Under the pieces are notes generated by a model that ran no database searches, had not been told where the DNA came from, and saw nothing but the letters and a program-made list of their open reading frames with translations. Shown piece by piece: positions 35,062-42,526 of a stretch of 64,000 bases of DNA (the first letter of the stretch is position 1; each line of letters starts with the position of its first letter). Where the stretch lies: contig NZ_CP071091.1 in the NCBI RefSeq assembly GCF_017301635.1, forward strand, positions 8,052,501-8,116,500. The letters run 5' to 3'. This DNA is from Myxococcus landrumus (lineage in GTDB: Bacteria; Myxococcota; Myxococcia; Myxococcales; Myxococcaceae). The position numbers were made by a program, and so were the translations under genes.

Positions 35062-35604
35062 TCAGCGAGCGTCCGGCTTCGGGTCCGCCGACTCATCCGC
35101 GGATTCGGCCGGCGCGGGGACGCCTCCCAGCTCCTGGGCGAGCGCGGTGAGCACGTCCTGGGTGGCGAGGATGCGGTTGCGCGACATGCGAGCGAGCACC
35201 CGCTGCACGGCGGACTCGACGGTGCCCTCGGAGGGGATGTCGAGCGAGCGGCCGGACTCGGTGAGCGCGAACAGCGCCTTGCGTCCATCCAGCGGGTCCG
35301 ACTTGCGCTCCAGCAGGCCGCGCTTCTCCAGCCGCTTGAGCACGCCCGTCAGGGTGCTGGGGTGGACGTGGAGAATCTGCGCCAGCGTGCCCGCGGTGAT
35401 GCCGGGGAAGCGTCCCACCAGTCGGATGACCAGCCGCTGCGGACCGGTGAGGCCCAGCGTCGACTCCATCCGCTTCGAGGTGGACTGAAGCCCGTGGTCG
35501 ACAGCCCACAACAGCCGCATGAACTCGAGCACTTCACCAAGCGGCGGGCCCTTGAGCCGCTCGCCTTCGTGGGGTTCCGGCTCCCCAGTCGCCGTTTCCT
35601 TCAT
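35062..35604 (-). CDS. MarR-family transcriptional regulator
   Basis: 180 residues from ATG 35604, with GGAAG eight bases upstream; the alternative TTG 14 codons earlier is less likely. The winged helix is clear: LGLTGPQRLVIRLVGRFPGI, TAGTLAQILHVHPSTLTGVL as the HTH, and KRLEKRGLLERKSDPLDGRK as the wing. The C-terminal helix region (residues ~130-165) would form the dimer interface. MarR proteins usually bind a palindrome near their own promoter; the region upstream (35605-35902) has several inverted repeats that could serve. Ligand unknown. Confidence 0.93.
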   Translation of the reverse strand: MKETATGEPEPHEGERLKGPPLGEVLEFMRLLWAVDHGLQSTSKRMESTLGLTGPQRLVIRLVGRFPGITAGTLAQILHVHPSTLTGVLKRLEKRGLLERKSDPLDGRKALFALTESGRSLDIPSEGTVESAVQRVLARMSRNRILATQDVLTALAQELGGVPAPAESADESADPKPDAR

Positions 35605-35759
35605 CACTTCATCTTCCTTCACCTGCCGCCTCCCTGTCTCTGCCAAGTCTGTCGCGTCGCAGGAGGTCTATCTCTTCGCGTTCCCCCCGCCGTCCAAAAT
35701 CCGTTGTGTACCAGTCACCGGCAAGACGTGTGAGGCTTTCGCATCCCGCCTCGCCTGGA

Positions 35760-35881
35760 CTCCCCCGGGAACTGCCTGGTCGGTCCACCCGGGGGAGGGG
35801 GCTCGGAAGCCCTCGGCCGGCGGGCCCCGCCGAGGGGGCCTGGCGCCAGGTCCCACCCCGGGGGGGGCCCGCCGGGGTGGG
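35760..35881. other. Cluster of perfect inverted repeats
   Basis: Three perfect stems in 122 bp: CTCCCCCGGG/CCCGGGGGAG (35760-35769, 35788-35797), CCCTCGGC/GCCGAGGG (35810-35817, 35829-35836) and CCCACCCCGG/CCGGGGTGGG (35852-35861, 35872-35881). A 12-bp palindrome CCTGGCGCCAGG lies at 35839-35850. The last stem is 22 bp after the C69 stop on the minus strand and probably terminates that transcript. The others lie upstream of the MarR gene and may be operators or RNA structures. Confidence 0.6.
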
Positions 35882-35902
35882 GTAGGACAGACGCGGTGGG
35901 GA

Positions 35903-37618
35903 CTACGGGGCCGGAGCCACGGTGGGCTTCGCGGGCTGGGCGGGCGCCGCCTTGGGGGCGGGGGTGGCCGCCGGGGCCGGAGCGGGCTTGGGGGCCTCCG
36001 GCTCGGGGGGCATCTGCAGGCTCTTGCCCCGCTCCTGGGCGATGCGGCGGTACCAGCCGTCCGGGTACTTCGGGTGGTTCACCTTGCCCTGCTCGTCGCG
36101 GACGTTGCCGTCGATGTACTTCACGAGCAGCGTCTCCCCGAGCTTCTTCCAGCGGGCGTGGACCTTCTCACCCTGCTGCACGGAGTACGTGGTGAGGAAG
36201 CGGCGGGCCTCCTCCGGGCTGCGCTTGTAGTGCTCCAGCGCCGTGCGCTCGATGTCGGCCTGGTCCGCCAGGAACTGCCCCTCCAGCGCGCCCTGCTCCT
36301 TGTGCACGTCCACGGAGATGTCGCTCCAGCGCGCATAGGCCTGGTTGGACACCCAGTTGAAGACCCAGAAGGACGAGTCCCAGGAGAAGGCGCCGCGGCT
36401 GGCCACGCCCTGGGAGAAGTTCCGGGGCACCTCGCGGATGCCCGCGTACATGGGCGTGTAGACAGTCATCGACGTGTCATCCACGCCGAACCACAGCACG
36501 CCGCCGATGGGGGCCGGCATGGAGGCGCGCATCTGCGCGACGAAGGAGAAGCCCGTCTGCTGCGTGGAGATGGCGCGCTCGTGGACGTACTTCTTGCCGT
36601 CCACCTCCCACGTCATGGGCCGCCAGCGGTAGGGCATCGCGTACGGGCCCGCGCCCACGTCCTTGGACATGTCCAGGGGCGTGTTCTCGAAGTGGTCCCG
36701 CATCAGCCCCATGACGTCCTGCACGGACAGCTTCTGGTCCGGCTTCACCCACAGGGGCAGCCGCTTGCCCGGCGCGGAGCCATCCGCGTACTCCGGGCCG
36801 AAGTTCCGCGACGGCGCCGCGCGGCGGAAGATGCTCCACACGCGCGCCTCGGAGAAGCGCTGCCCGCCGAAGTCGAGCGGGTGGTACGTCTCAGCGAAGC
36901 TGAAGTCCTTGTCCGCGCCCTTGAACCAGCCCTTCTCCCGCGCGAACGAGATGACGTCCGGCGAGTAGAGCGTGTTCTCCGGGTCGTTCAGCGGGAACTG
37001 CTCGATGCGCGACTGGTTGGCGTGCGCGGTGATGTGCCCTTCCGGCAGCTTGCGCGCCACCCACACCGCGCCCTTCTGCCCCTCGCCCTTGCCAATCATC
37101 TCCAGCAGCCAGGCCTCCTTCGGGTCGGCGATGGAGAAGGACTCGCCGGTGGAGGCATAGCCGTGCTCGGCCACCAGCTTCGTCATCACGGTGATGGCCT
37201 CGCGCGCCGTCTTGGCGCGCTCCAGCGTGATGTAGATGAGCGAGCCGTAGTCGATGACGCCCGAGGGCCCCTCCAGCTCCTTGCGGCCCGTGAAGGTGGA
37301 CTCGCCGATGGAGAGCTGGTGCTCGTTCATGTTGCCGATGACGGAGTACGTCACCGGCGCCTCGGGGATGCGGCCCAGGAACTTGCCGGTGTCCCACTCG
37401 ATGATGTCGCGCTGGGCGCCGGGCGCGTGGCGGCGCGCGGGCGTGTGGTACAGCTCGCCATACAGCTCGTGCGCGTCCGCGGCGTAGGTCATCAGCGTGG
37501 CGCCATCCGCCGTGGCGCCCTTGTTGACCAGCATGCTGGTACACGCGAGCACGGGCGGAGCAACCAGCGCGGCCGAGACAGGCAGCGCGGTGAGCAGTCG
37601 GGGCAGTCGTCGGTTCAT
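35903..37618 (-). CDS. C69 family dipeptidase (Ntn hydrolase)
   Basis: 571 residues. Cys26 follows the signal-like segment LLTALPVSAALVAPPVLA directly, in ACTSMLVNKGATADG; in C69 peptidases this Cys becomes the N-terminal nucleophile after processing. Further family features are NMNEHQLSIGEST, GEGQKGAVWVARKLPEGHIT and ANQSRI. Length is typical for PepD-type dipeptidases of the secreted class. A Pro/Ala-rich tail of ~30 residues ends the protein. The cleaved signal could also be read as a lipobox (VLAC), which would block the amino group needed for catalysis. Probably digests dipeptides outside the cytoplasm. Confidence 0.92.
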   Translation of the reverse strand: MNRRLPRLLTALPVSAALVAPPVLACTSMLVNKGATADGATLMTYAADAHELYGELYHTPARRHAPGAQRDIIEWDTGKFLGRIPEAPVTYSVIGNMNEHQLSIGESTFTGRKELEGPSGVIDYGSLIYITLERAKTAREAITVMTKLVAEHGYASTGESFSIADPKEAWLLEMIGKGEGQKGAVWVARKLPEGHITAHANQSRIEQFPLNDPENTLYSPDVISFAREKGWFKGADKDFSFAETYHPLDFGGQRFSEARVWSIFRRAAPSRNFGPEYADGSAPGKRLPLWVKPDQKLSVQDVMGLMRDHFENTPLDMSKDVGAGPYAMPYRWRPMTWEVDGKKYVHERAISTQQTGFSFVAQMRASMPAPIGGVLWFGVDDTSMTVYTPMYAGIREVPRNFSQGVASRGAFSWDSSFWVFNWVSNQAYARWSDISVDVHKEQGALEGQFLADQADIERTALEHYKRSPEEARRFLTTYSVQQGEKVHARWKKLGETLLVKYIDGNVRDEQGKVNHPKYPDGWYRRIAQERGKSLQMPPEPEAPKPAPAPAATPAPKAAPAQPAKPTVAPAP

Positions 37619-37715
37619 GGCCGCGGATGCTCTACCAGCCGGGTCCCAGATACAAACCTCACGTGCGGCGTGCCTGGTTGTCCCCCGGGCACGAGGTCCA
37701 CGCTCGACAGGGCCA

Positions 37716-37745
37716 CCGCCCGGGCCACGAGGGAAACCCGGGCGG
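37716..37745 (-). terminator. Hairpin downstream of the HhH gene
   Basis: Perfect 9-bp stem CCGCCCGGG / CCCGGGCGG with a 12-nt loop, 29 bp beyond the stop of the minus-strand HhH gene and about 100 bp upstream of the C69 start. No T-run. Confidence 0.5.
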
Positions 37746-37774
37746 CGGCTCCAACTCCCGAATAAAGGGTCGTG

Positions 37775-38131
37775 TCAGTTGTTCGCGGCGACCACCTCCT
37801 TTCCTTCCGGAGGCGGAGCCACCTGCTCCACCTTCAGCGTGGTGGGGCCGTTCAGGGTCAGGTGGGCCTTGAGCTTGAGGAATTTCTTCCGTCCGAAGCC
37901 CTTCACGCGGACGAGCTCCTCCACGCGCTGGAAGGGCCGCTTGCCCCGGTGCTGGATGATGCGCTGCGCCGCCTTCTCACCGACGCCCGGCAACAGGTCG
38001 AGCTCCGAGGCCGAGGCCTCGTTGAGGTTCACCACGCCCGAGTACTGGGTGCGCGAGGAGGTGGCCGCGTCCGCCACGCCCGGCCCTCCCACCAGGAGGC
38101 CCAGCGCGAGCAGTCCCCACGCGGCCCTCAC
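37775..38131 (-). CDS. Exported helix-hairpin-helix protein (ComEA-like)
   Basis: 118 residues from a GTG with GGGAGG seven bases upstream; the ORF reads far upstream in the same frame but that is not coding. A signal peptide (WGLLALGLLVGGPGVADA) precedes NLNEASASELDLLPGVGEKA and RVEELVRVKGFGRKKFLKLK, two helix-hairpin-helix motifs like those of ComEA, which binds DNA at the cell surface during uptake. A short tail ends with KEVVAANN. The GTG overlaps the stop of the upstream 82-residue gene (GTGA), so the two are coupled. A role in DNA binding outside the cytoplasm is inferred from the fold and signal. Confidence 0.87.
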   Translation of the reverse strand: MRAAWGLLALGLLVGGPGVADAATSSRTQYSGVVNLNEASASELDLLPGVGEKAAQRIIQHRGKRPFQRVEELVRVKGFGRKKFLKLKAHLTLNGPTTLKVEQVAPPPEGKEVVAANN

Positions 38132-38376
38132 GAATGGCCTCCCACGGGGGCCGCGTCCAGTCCCAGCTCGGGGGCGTACCGGCCTCCCAGGCCCGGCGTG
38201 TCCCGCTTCTCCGCCGCCTCTCGCACGTGCAGCTTGCCGTCCAAGGGCAGCACATCCAGCAGCACGTTGAGCGAGCCGTCCTTGTTCACGAACGCGCTCC
38301 CCGCGCGCACCCAGATGCTCCCGCCCTTGCCCTCGCGAATGGAAAACACCGCCAATCGCTTCCCCGCCATCAGCAT
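38128..38376 (-). CDS. Small conserved-looking protein
   Basis: 82 residues from the second of two adjacent ATGs, chosen because GGAGG lies six bases before it; the other in-frame ATGs at 38379 and 38370 are possible. The sequence SIREGKGGSIWVRAGSAFVN and DGSLNVLLDVLPLDGKLHVR forms a small beta-rich domain of a kind I have seen in myxobacterial hypothetical proteins. No signal peptide. Its stop overlaps the start of the HhH gene. Function unknown. Confidence 0.78.
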   Translation of the reverse strand: MLMAGKRLAVFSIREGKGGSIWVRAGSAFVNKDGSLNVLLDVLPLDGKLHVREAAEKRDTPGLGGRYAPELGLDAAPVGGHS

Positions 38377-38658
38377 CATCCACCTCCACCCCACTCGACC
38401 GCGCCACCACGGCGCGGCCCCTCTCTGGCTCGACCGCCTGAGGTCGACGTCGGCATGAGCAGTCGCCGTGCCAGCCACGCTCTCCCCCGAGGAGCCGCTC
38501 CGGCACCGTGCGCGAGTCCATGAGGTGTCCTGCGCCGGGGACGGGTGGAGGGGCTCCAGGGGCCTCTCACGGTGCGAGAGCGCGCACGACCTCCACGGTT
38601 GGACGAGGGAGGGGCTCCATGGAAGAGTCCTCGCGTCCCGCTGTCACGAGGTGCCCGC

Positions 38659-39915
38659 GTGAACCGCTTCGTCCTCGCCGCACTGCTCCTCTGCGCGCCC
38701 GCGCTCGCCGCGCCTCCCGCCGCGCCCGCGCCGGTCTCCGCGAAGGCGAAGGCCATCCACGAGTCGGCGCTCATCATCGACACGCACGTGGACACGCCGC
38801 TGCGCATGCTCGAGGAAGGCTTCGACGTGGGCTCGCAGCCGCCCAACGGGCAGGGACACCTGGACCTGTCGCGTGCGCGCGCCGGCAACCTGGGCGCCGC
38901 CTTCTTCTCCATCTGGGTGGAGCCCAAGGAGTTCGCGGGCCAGTACACCCACCGCGCGCTGCGCCTCATCGACACGGTGCTCAGCGCGGTGGAGAAGTAC
39001 CCGGACCAGATGGTGCTGGCGCTCTCCTCCAAGGACATCGTCGCCGCGCGCGCGGGCAAGCAGAAGAAGCTGGCCACGCTGCTGGGCGTCGAGGGAGGCC
39101 ACTCCATCCAGAATGATTTGGGCGTGCTTCGGGACTTCTACCGGCTGGGCGTGCGCTACATGACGCTCACCTGGTCCAACACGAACGAGTGGGCGGACTC
39201 CTCGGGCGACATCAGTGACGCGTCCGTGAAGCACCATGACGGCCTCACCGACTTCGGCCGGGAGGTCGTGCGAGAGATGAACCGGCTGGGCATGCTCGTG
39301 GACATCTCCCACGTGTCCGACAAGACGTTCTTCGACACGCTGAAGGTGACGCGTGCGCCCGTCATCGCGTCGCACTCGTCGGCCCGCGCGCTGACCGACC
39401 ATCCGCGCAACATGACGGACGAGATGCTCAAGGCCGTCGCCGCCAATGGGGGCGTCGTCATGGTGAACTACTACTCCGCCTTCATCGACGACACCTATCG
39501 CAAGGCCTGGTCGGCCATGTCTCCCGAGCGCAACGCCGCGATGGAGGCCTTGACGGCGAAGCACCAGGGCGCGGATGCCGCCACGAAGTTCCGGGCAGAG
39601 GGCGCGGCGAGCTGGGCGTGGGCCGCGAAGGTGCAGCGCCCGCCGCTCGAGTCGCTCATCAACCACATCGACCACATCGCCAAGGTGGCCGGCGTGGACC
39701 ACGTGGGCATGGGCTCGGACTTCGACGGCATCAACTCCACGCCGCAGTCCATCGACTCCGTGGCGGACCTTCCGCGCATCACGGAGGCGCTGCTGGCCCG
39801 GGGCTACACCCGCGAGCAGCTCCACAAGATTCTGGGCGGAAACCTGCTGCGAGTCTTCCGCGAGGCGGAGCGCGTCAGCCGCGAATTGCGCACCGCGCCG
39901 AGCGCCCAGCGCTGA
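38659..39915 (+). CDS. Membrane dipeptidase (M19, renal dipeptidase family)
   Basis: 418 residues from a GTG with GAGG seven bases upstream. VNRFVLAALLLCAPALA is a signal peptide. The M19 zinc site is visible: LIIDTHVDTPLRM (His and Asp), LLGVEGGHS (bridging Glu), VDISHVSD and VIASHSSARAL (His ligands), and GMGSDFDGI near the C-terminus. The family hydrolyses dipeptides, including D-amino-acid ones. It probably acts in the periplasm or outside, and together with the C69 and S9 enzymes in this window would complete digestion of peptides. Stands alone on its strand. Confidence 0.94.
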   Translation: MNRFVLAALLLCAPALAAPPAAPAPVSAKAKAIHESALIIDTHVDTPLRMLEEGFDVGSQPPNGQGHLDLSRARAGNLGAAFFSIWVEPKEFAGQYTHRALRLIDTVLSAVEKYPDQMVLALSSKDIVAARAGKQKKLATLLGVEGGHSIQNDLGVLRDFYRLGVRYMTLTWSNTNEWADSSGDISDASVKHHDGLTDFGREVVREMNRLGMLVDISHVSDKTFFDTLKVTRAPVIASHSSARALTDHPRNMTDEMLKAVAANGGVVMVNYYSAFIDDTYRKAWSAMSPERNAAMEALTAKHQGADAATKFRAEGAASWAWAAKVQRPPLESLINHIDHIAKVAGVDHVGMGSDFDGINSTPQSIDSVADLPRITEALLARGYTREQLHKILGGNLLRVFREAERVSRELRTAPSAQR

Positions 39916-40030
39916 CACCTTCGCGCCCGTTCCGAGGGTCCGGGTGCGAATGGTTGCGTGGCGACGGTGAGCGGAGGTGTGAGCCCGCCGGGGCTTCCCG
40001 TGTGCGGGCTCCAGACGCTAGCCTCGCGAC

Positions 40031-41107
40031 ATGGCATCGGGCGTCGTGTTGATTCGGCTGGGGCTCGTCGCCGCCCTTTGCCTGAGTGGTGTGTCGCGCG
40101 CGGAGCCGGTGAGCCCCTGGCTCGCCGTGGCGCGTGTCACCACGGAGGAAGATGGCGCCTTGCTCGAGCGCGTGCGCGGCCAGAGCAGCGACCTGCCCGT
40201 CGAGCTGCGCGCCATGCCGGGGCCGACCCTCGAGGGCTCACCCCAGTCGCAGTGGCGCTCCATCGTCGAGCTGGCCGGTGTCCATCATGCTCGCGCGGTG
40301 CTCTGGTTCCAGCGCTCGGGCCCGGAGGTGCGCATCCACTTCGCGCAGCCCGCCAGCCGTCACCTCTTCGTCCGCACGGCCCGACTGGAAGGAGCACCCG
40401 GCGCGCTCGAGTGGTCCGCGGGCGCGGAGGCGGTGGCGCTCGTCGTGCGCTCCGCCCTTCGCGCGGTGGAGGCGGGCCGTCCGCTGGGAGAGGTGGTGGA
40501 GGCCCCGCCTCCTGTCCGCGAGGACTTGCCCCTCCCTCCCGAGCTGTGGGCCATGCCCCCCGCCGCCGAGGATGACACGCCCTTGCGCTGGCAGGTGCTG
40601 GTGGGCGGCATGGCCGTGTTGGATGGCTATTCGTCGTCGGGACATCAGGGGCTGTGGATTGGCTCCGGCTGGGAGTTCCGCCCGGTGCGCGTGCGCTTCC
40701 ACGTGCTCGCGGGCCTGGGCGAGTCGCTGGCGGACGGGCGCACGCGGGTGCAGTTGGACCAGTACGCCGCGGGCCTGTGGGTGGACACGCCGCTGCTCGA
40801 CACGGAGACCTTCCGTTGGGGCCTGGGCGCGGGGGTGGGGGCGCTCGTCTTCAGCCGGACGACGGAGTCCCAGTTCAAGCGCATCCAGGCCGCCAGGCCC
40901 AGCCTCACCCCCGCGATGCTGGTCGGCCCGGAGATGTCCCTGCGCTGGCGTTTTTCGCGGCGCGTCGGAGTGGAGGCCTTCCTCGGGGCGGATGCCGTCA
41001 TGGGCCGGCCGCTGTTGGGTTACTCCGAGGACGGAAACTTCGTGATGCGCAACGAAGGATGGGGGGTGCGGCCCCGAGGGGTGCTGGCCCTGGTGGTCAT
41101 GCCTTGA
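40031..41107 (+). CDS. Secreted or outer-membrane protein of unknown function
   Basis: 358 residues. A signal peptide (VVLIRLGLVAALCLSGVSRA) is followed by an alpha/beta-like domain to ~150 (IVELAGVHHARAVLWFQRSG), a Pro-rich hinge and a C-terminal beta-rich part with alternating hydrophobics (WQVLVGGMAVLDGYSSSGHQ, RVRFHVLAGLG, GAGVGALVFSR) that resembles a small outer-membrane barrel. No ribosome binding site is obvious at this ATG. It lies 43 bp upstream of the ECF sigma gene and may belong to its operon. Confidence 0.75.
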   Translation: MASGVVLIRLGLVAALCLSGVSRAEPVSPWLAVARVTTEEDGALLERVRGQSSDLPVELRAMPGPTLEGSPQSQWRSIVELAGVHHARAVLWFQRSGPEVRIHFAQPASRHLFVRTARLEGAPGALEWSAGAEAVALVVRSALRAVEAGRPLGEVVEAPPPVREDLPLPPELWAMPPAAEDDTPLRWQVLVGGMAVLDGYSSSGHQGLWIGSGWEFRPVRVRFHVLAGLGESLADGRTRVQLDQYAAGLWVDTPLLDTETFRWGLGAGVGALVFSRTTESQFKRIQAARPSLTPAMLVGPEMSLRWRFSRRVGVEAFLGADAVMGRPLLGYSEDGNFVMRNEGWGVRPRGVLALVVMP

Positions 41108-41150
41108 GGGGAATGACCCGGTTTCGTCTCGGCGCTTCTCCATCCAGCCG

Positions 41151-41735
41151 ATGACGAGCACGGGTCCGGAAGCCATCGGCAGAGCGCGCCCTGGGGTGGA
41201 CCCTCGCGTCCAGGCGGCCATCCAGGGCGGGCGCGAGGCCACCGAGTCCTTGCTGCTGGAGTTGTTGCCCCGGGTGCGCAACCTCGTTCGCTACCTGGTG
41301 CGTGGAGATGGGGACGTGGAGGACATCTCGCAGGAGTCGCTCATCGCGCTGATACGAGGGCTTCCCTCGTACCGGGGGGAGGGCGTGTTCCATTCCTGGG
41401 TGGACCGGGTGGTGGCTCGGACGACCTTCGCGTGGCTGAAGCGCGCGCGCGGCACGGAGGCCCGGCGGGGGGAAGATGCCCTGGAGCTGGTGTCGGTGCC
41501 TTCCGAGGACGCGCCGCCCGATGAGTACGTCCACCGCCGCCGCATGGTGATGTTGTTGGACCGTGTTCCGGACGAGCAGCGGCATGCGATGGTGTTGCAC
41601 CATGTGCTGGGCATGAGCGTGCCGGAGGTGTCCGACGAGCTGGGGATTCCCTTCGAGACGATTCGCAGCCGGCTGCGGCTGGGGCGCGCGGCGCTCCGCG
41701 CGTTGGCGACAGGGGAGGAGGGAGGCGCGAGATGA
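41151..41735 (+). CDS. ECF-type RNA polymerase sigma factor
   Basis: 194 residues. Region 2 is clear (LLPRVRNLVRYLVRGDGDVE, DISQESLIALIRGLPSYRGE, FHSWVDRVVARTTFAWLKR), as is region 4 (LDRVPDEQRHAMVLHHVLGM, SVPEVSDELGIPFETIRSRL). It overlaps the next gene by 4 nt (ATGA). That gene encodes a one-helix membrane protein with a cytoplasmic N-terminus, which is the expected position of an anti-sigma factor, so activity may be controlled by a signal sensed in the periplasm. A target promoter is not evident in the window. Confidence 0.94.
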   Translation: MTSTGPEAIGRARPGVDPRVQAAIQGGREATESLLLELLPRVRNLVRYLVRGDGDVEDISQESLIALIRGLPSYRGEGVFHSWVDRVVARTTFAWLKRARGTEARRGEDALELVSVPSEDAPPDEYVHRRRMVMLLDRVPDEQRHAMVLHHVLGMSVPEVSDELGIPFETIRSRLRLGRAALRALATGEEGGAR

Positions 41736-42526
41736 GCCGGCTCCTGGATGAGGATGACGGGGCTTCTCCGGACCTGGACCTGCTCGGGTCCCTGGATGAC
41801 ACCGCGGGGCCCGCGCGTCGGCTGTCGCGTCAGCGGTCCACCGCGCTGGTGCGTGCCGCGCTCCTGGCCACGGTGGATGCGCCGTCGCCCCCCTCGCGCC
41901 CGCGCCGGCGCTTCGAGTGGTGGTTGAGTGGCGGACTGCTCGTGGTGGGGGCCGCCGCCGCGGCGGGATGGCAGGTGTCTCGAGGGAGCCCGCCGCTGAC
42001 GCAGGCCCACGTGGACCCGGTGGTGATGGCGTCGCCCCACGTCGACTCCGTGCCCGCAGAGCCGCCCGCCGTGACGCAGGTGGCCGTGGCGCCCGCTGTC
42101 CGTCCCTCCCATGCGGAGGTGGCGCGGGAGCGGTCCGTCATGCCCGCGCCGGAGGATTTGCTGCGGCGAGCCAACGCGCACCGGGCCGATGGTCAATGGA
42201 AGGCGGCCGAGGCGCTCTATCTGCGGGTCATCCGGAGCGAGCCTCGGGGGATGCCGGCCTATGTCGCGCGGGTGGCCTCGGGGGCGCTGCGGTTGGAGCA
42301 CCTGGGTGACGCGCGCGGCGCGCTGCGGCAGTACGAAGAGGCCCTGCGCGGCTGGCCCGAGGGGCTGTTGGCGGAGGAGGCGGGCCATGGTGTCGCGGAG
42401 GCGTTCAGGGCCTTGGGTGACACGACGGGGGAGGCTCGGGCGCTGGAGTCCTTCCTCCAGCGGCACCCCGACTCACCCCATGGGGTGGCGGCCCGGATGC
42501 GACTGAGGGAGATTTCAACGCGATGA
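41732..42526 (+). CDS. Membrane-anchored TPR protein, candidate anti-sigma factor
   Basis: 264 residues. Residues 1-68 are charged and cytoplasmic by the positive-inside rule, with RPRRRFEWW just before a single helix (GGLLVVGAAAAAGWQVS). The periplasmic part has a linker and two to three TPR-like repeats (LLRRANAHRADGQWKAAEAL, YEEALRGWPEGLLAEEAG, ARALESFLQRHPDSPHGVAA). No zinc-binding anti-sigma motif (HxxxCxxC) is present. Coupled on both sides by ATGA overlaps with the sigma factor gene and the lipoprotein gene. Anti-sigma function is inferred from position and topology. Confidence 0.82.
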   Translation: MSRLLDEDDGASPDLDLLGSLDDTAGPARRLSRQRSTALVRAALLATVDAPSPPSRPRRRFEWWLSGGLLVVGAAAAAGWQVSRGSPPLTQAHVDPVVMASPHVDSVPAEPPAVTQVAVAPAVRPSHAEVARERSVMPAPEDLLRRANAHRADGQWKAAEALYLRVIRSEPRGMPAYVARVASGALRLEHLGDARGALRQYEEALRGWPEGLLAEEAGHGVAEAFRALGDTTGEARALESFLQRHPDSPHGVAARMRLREISTR

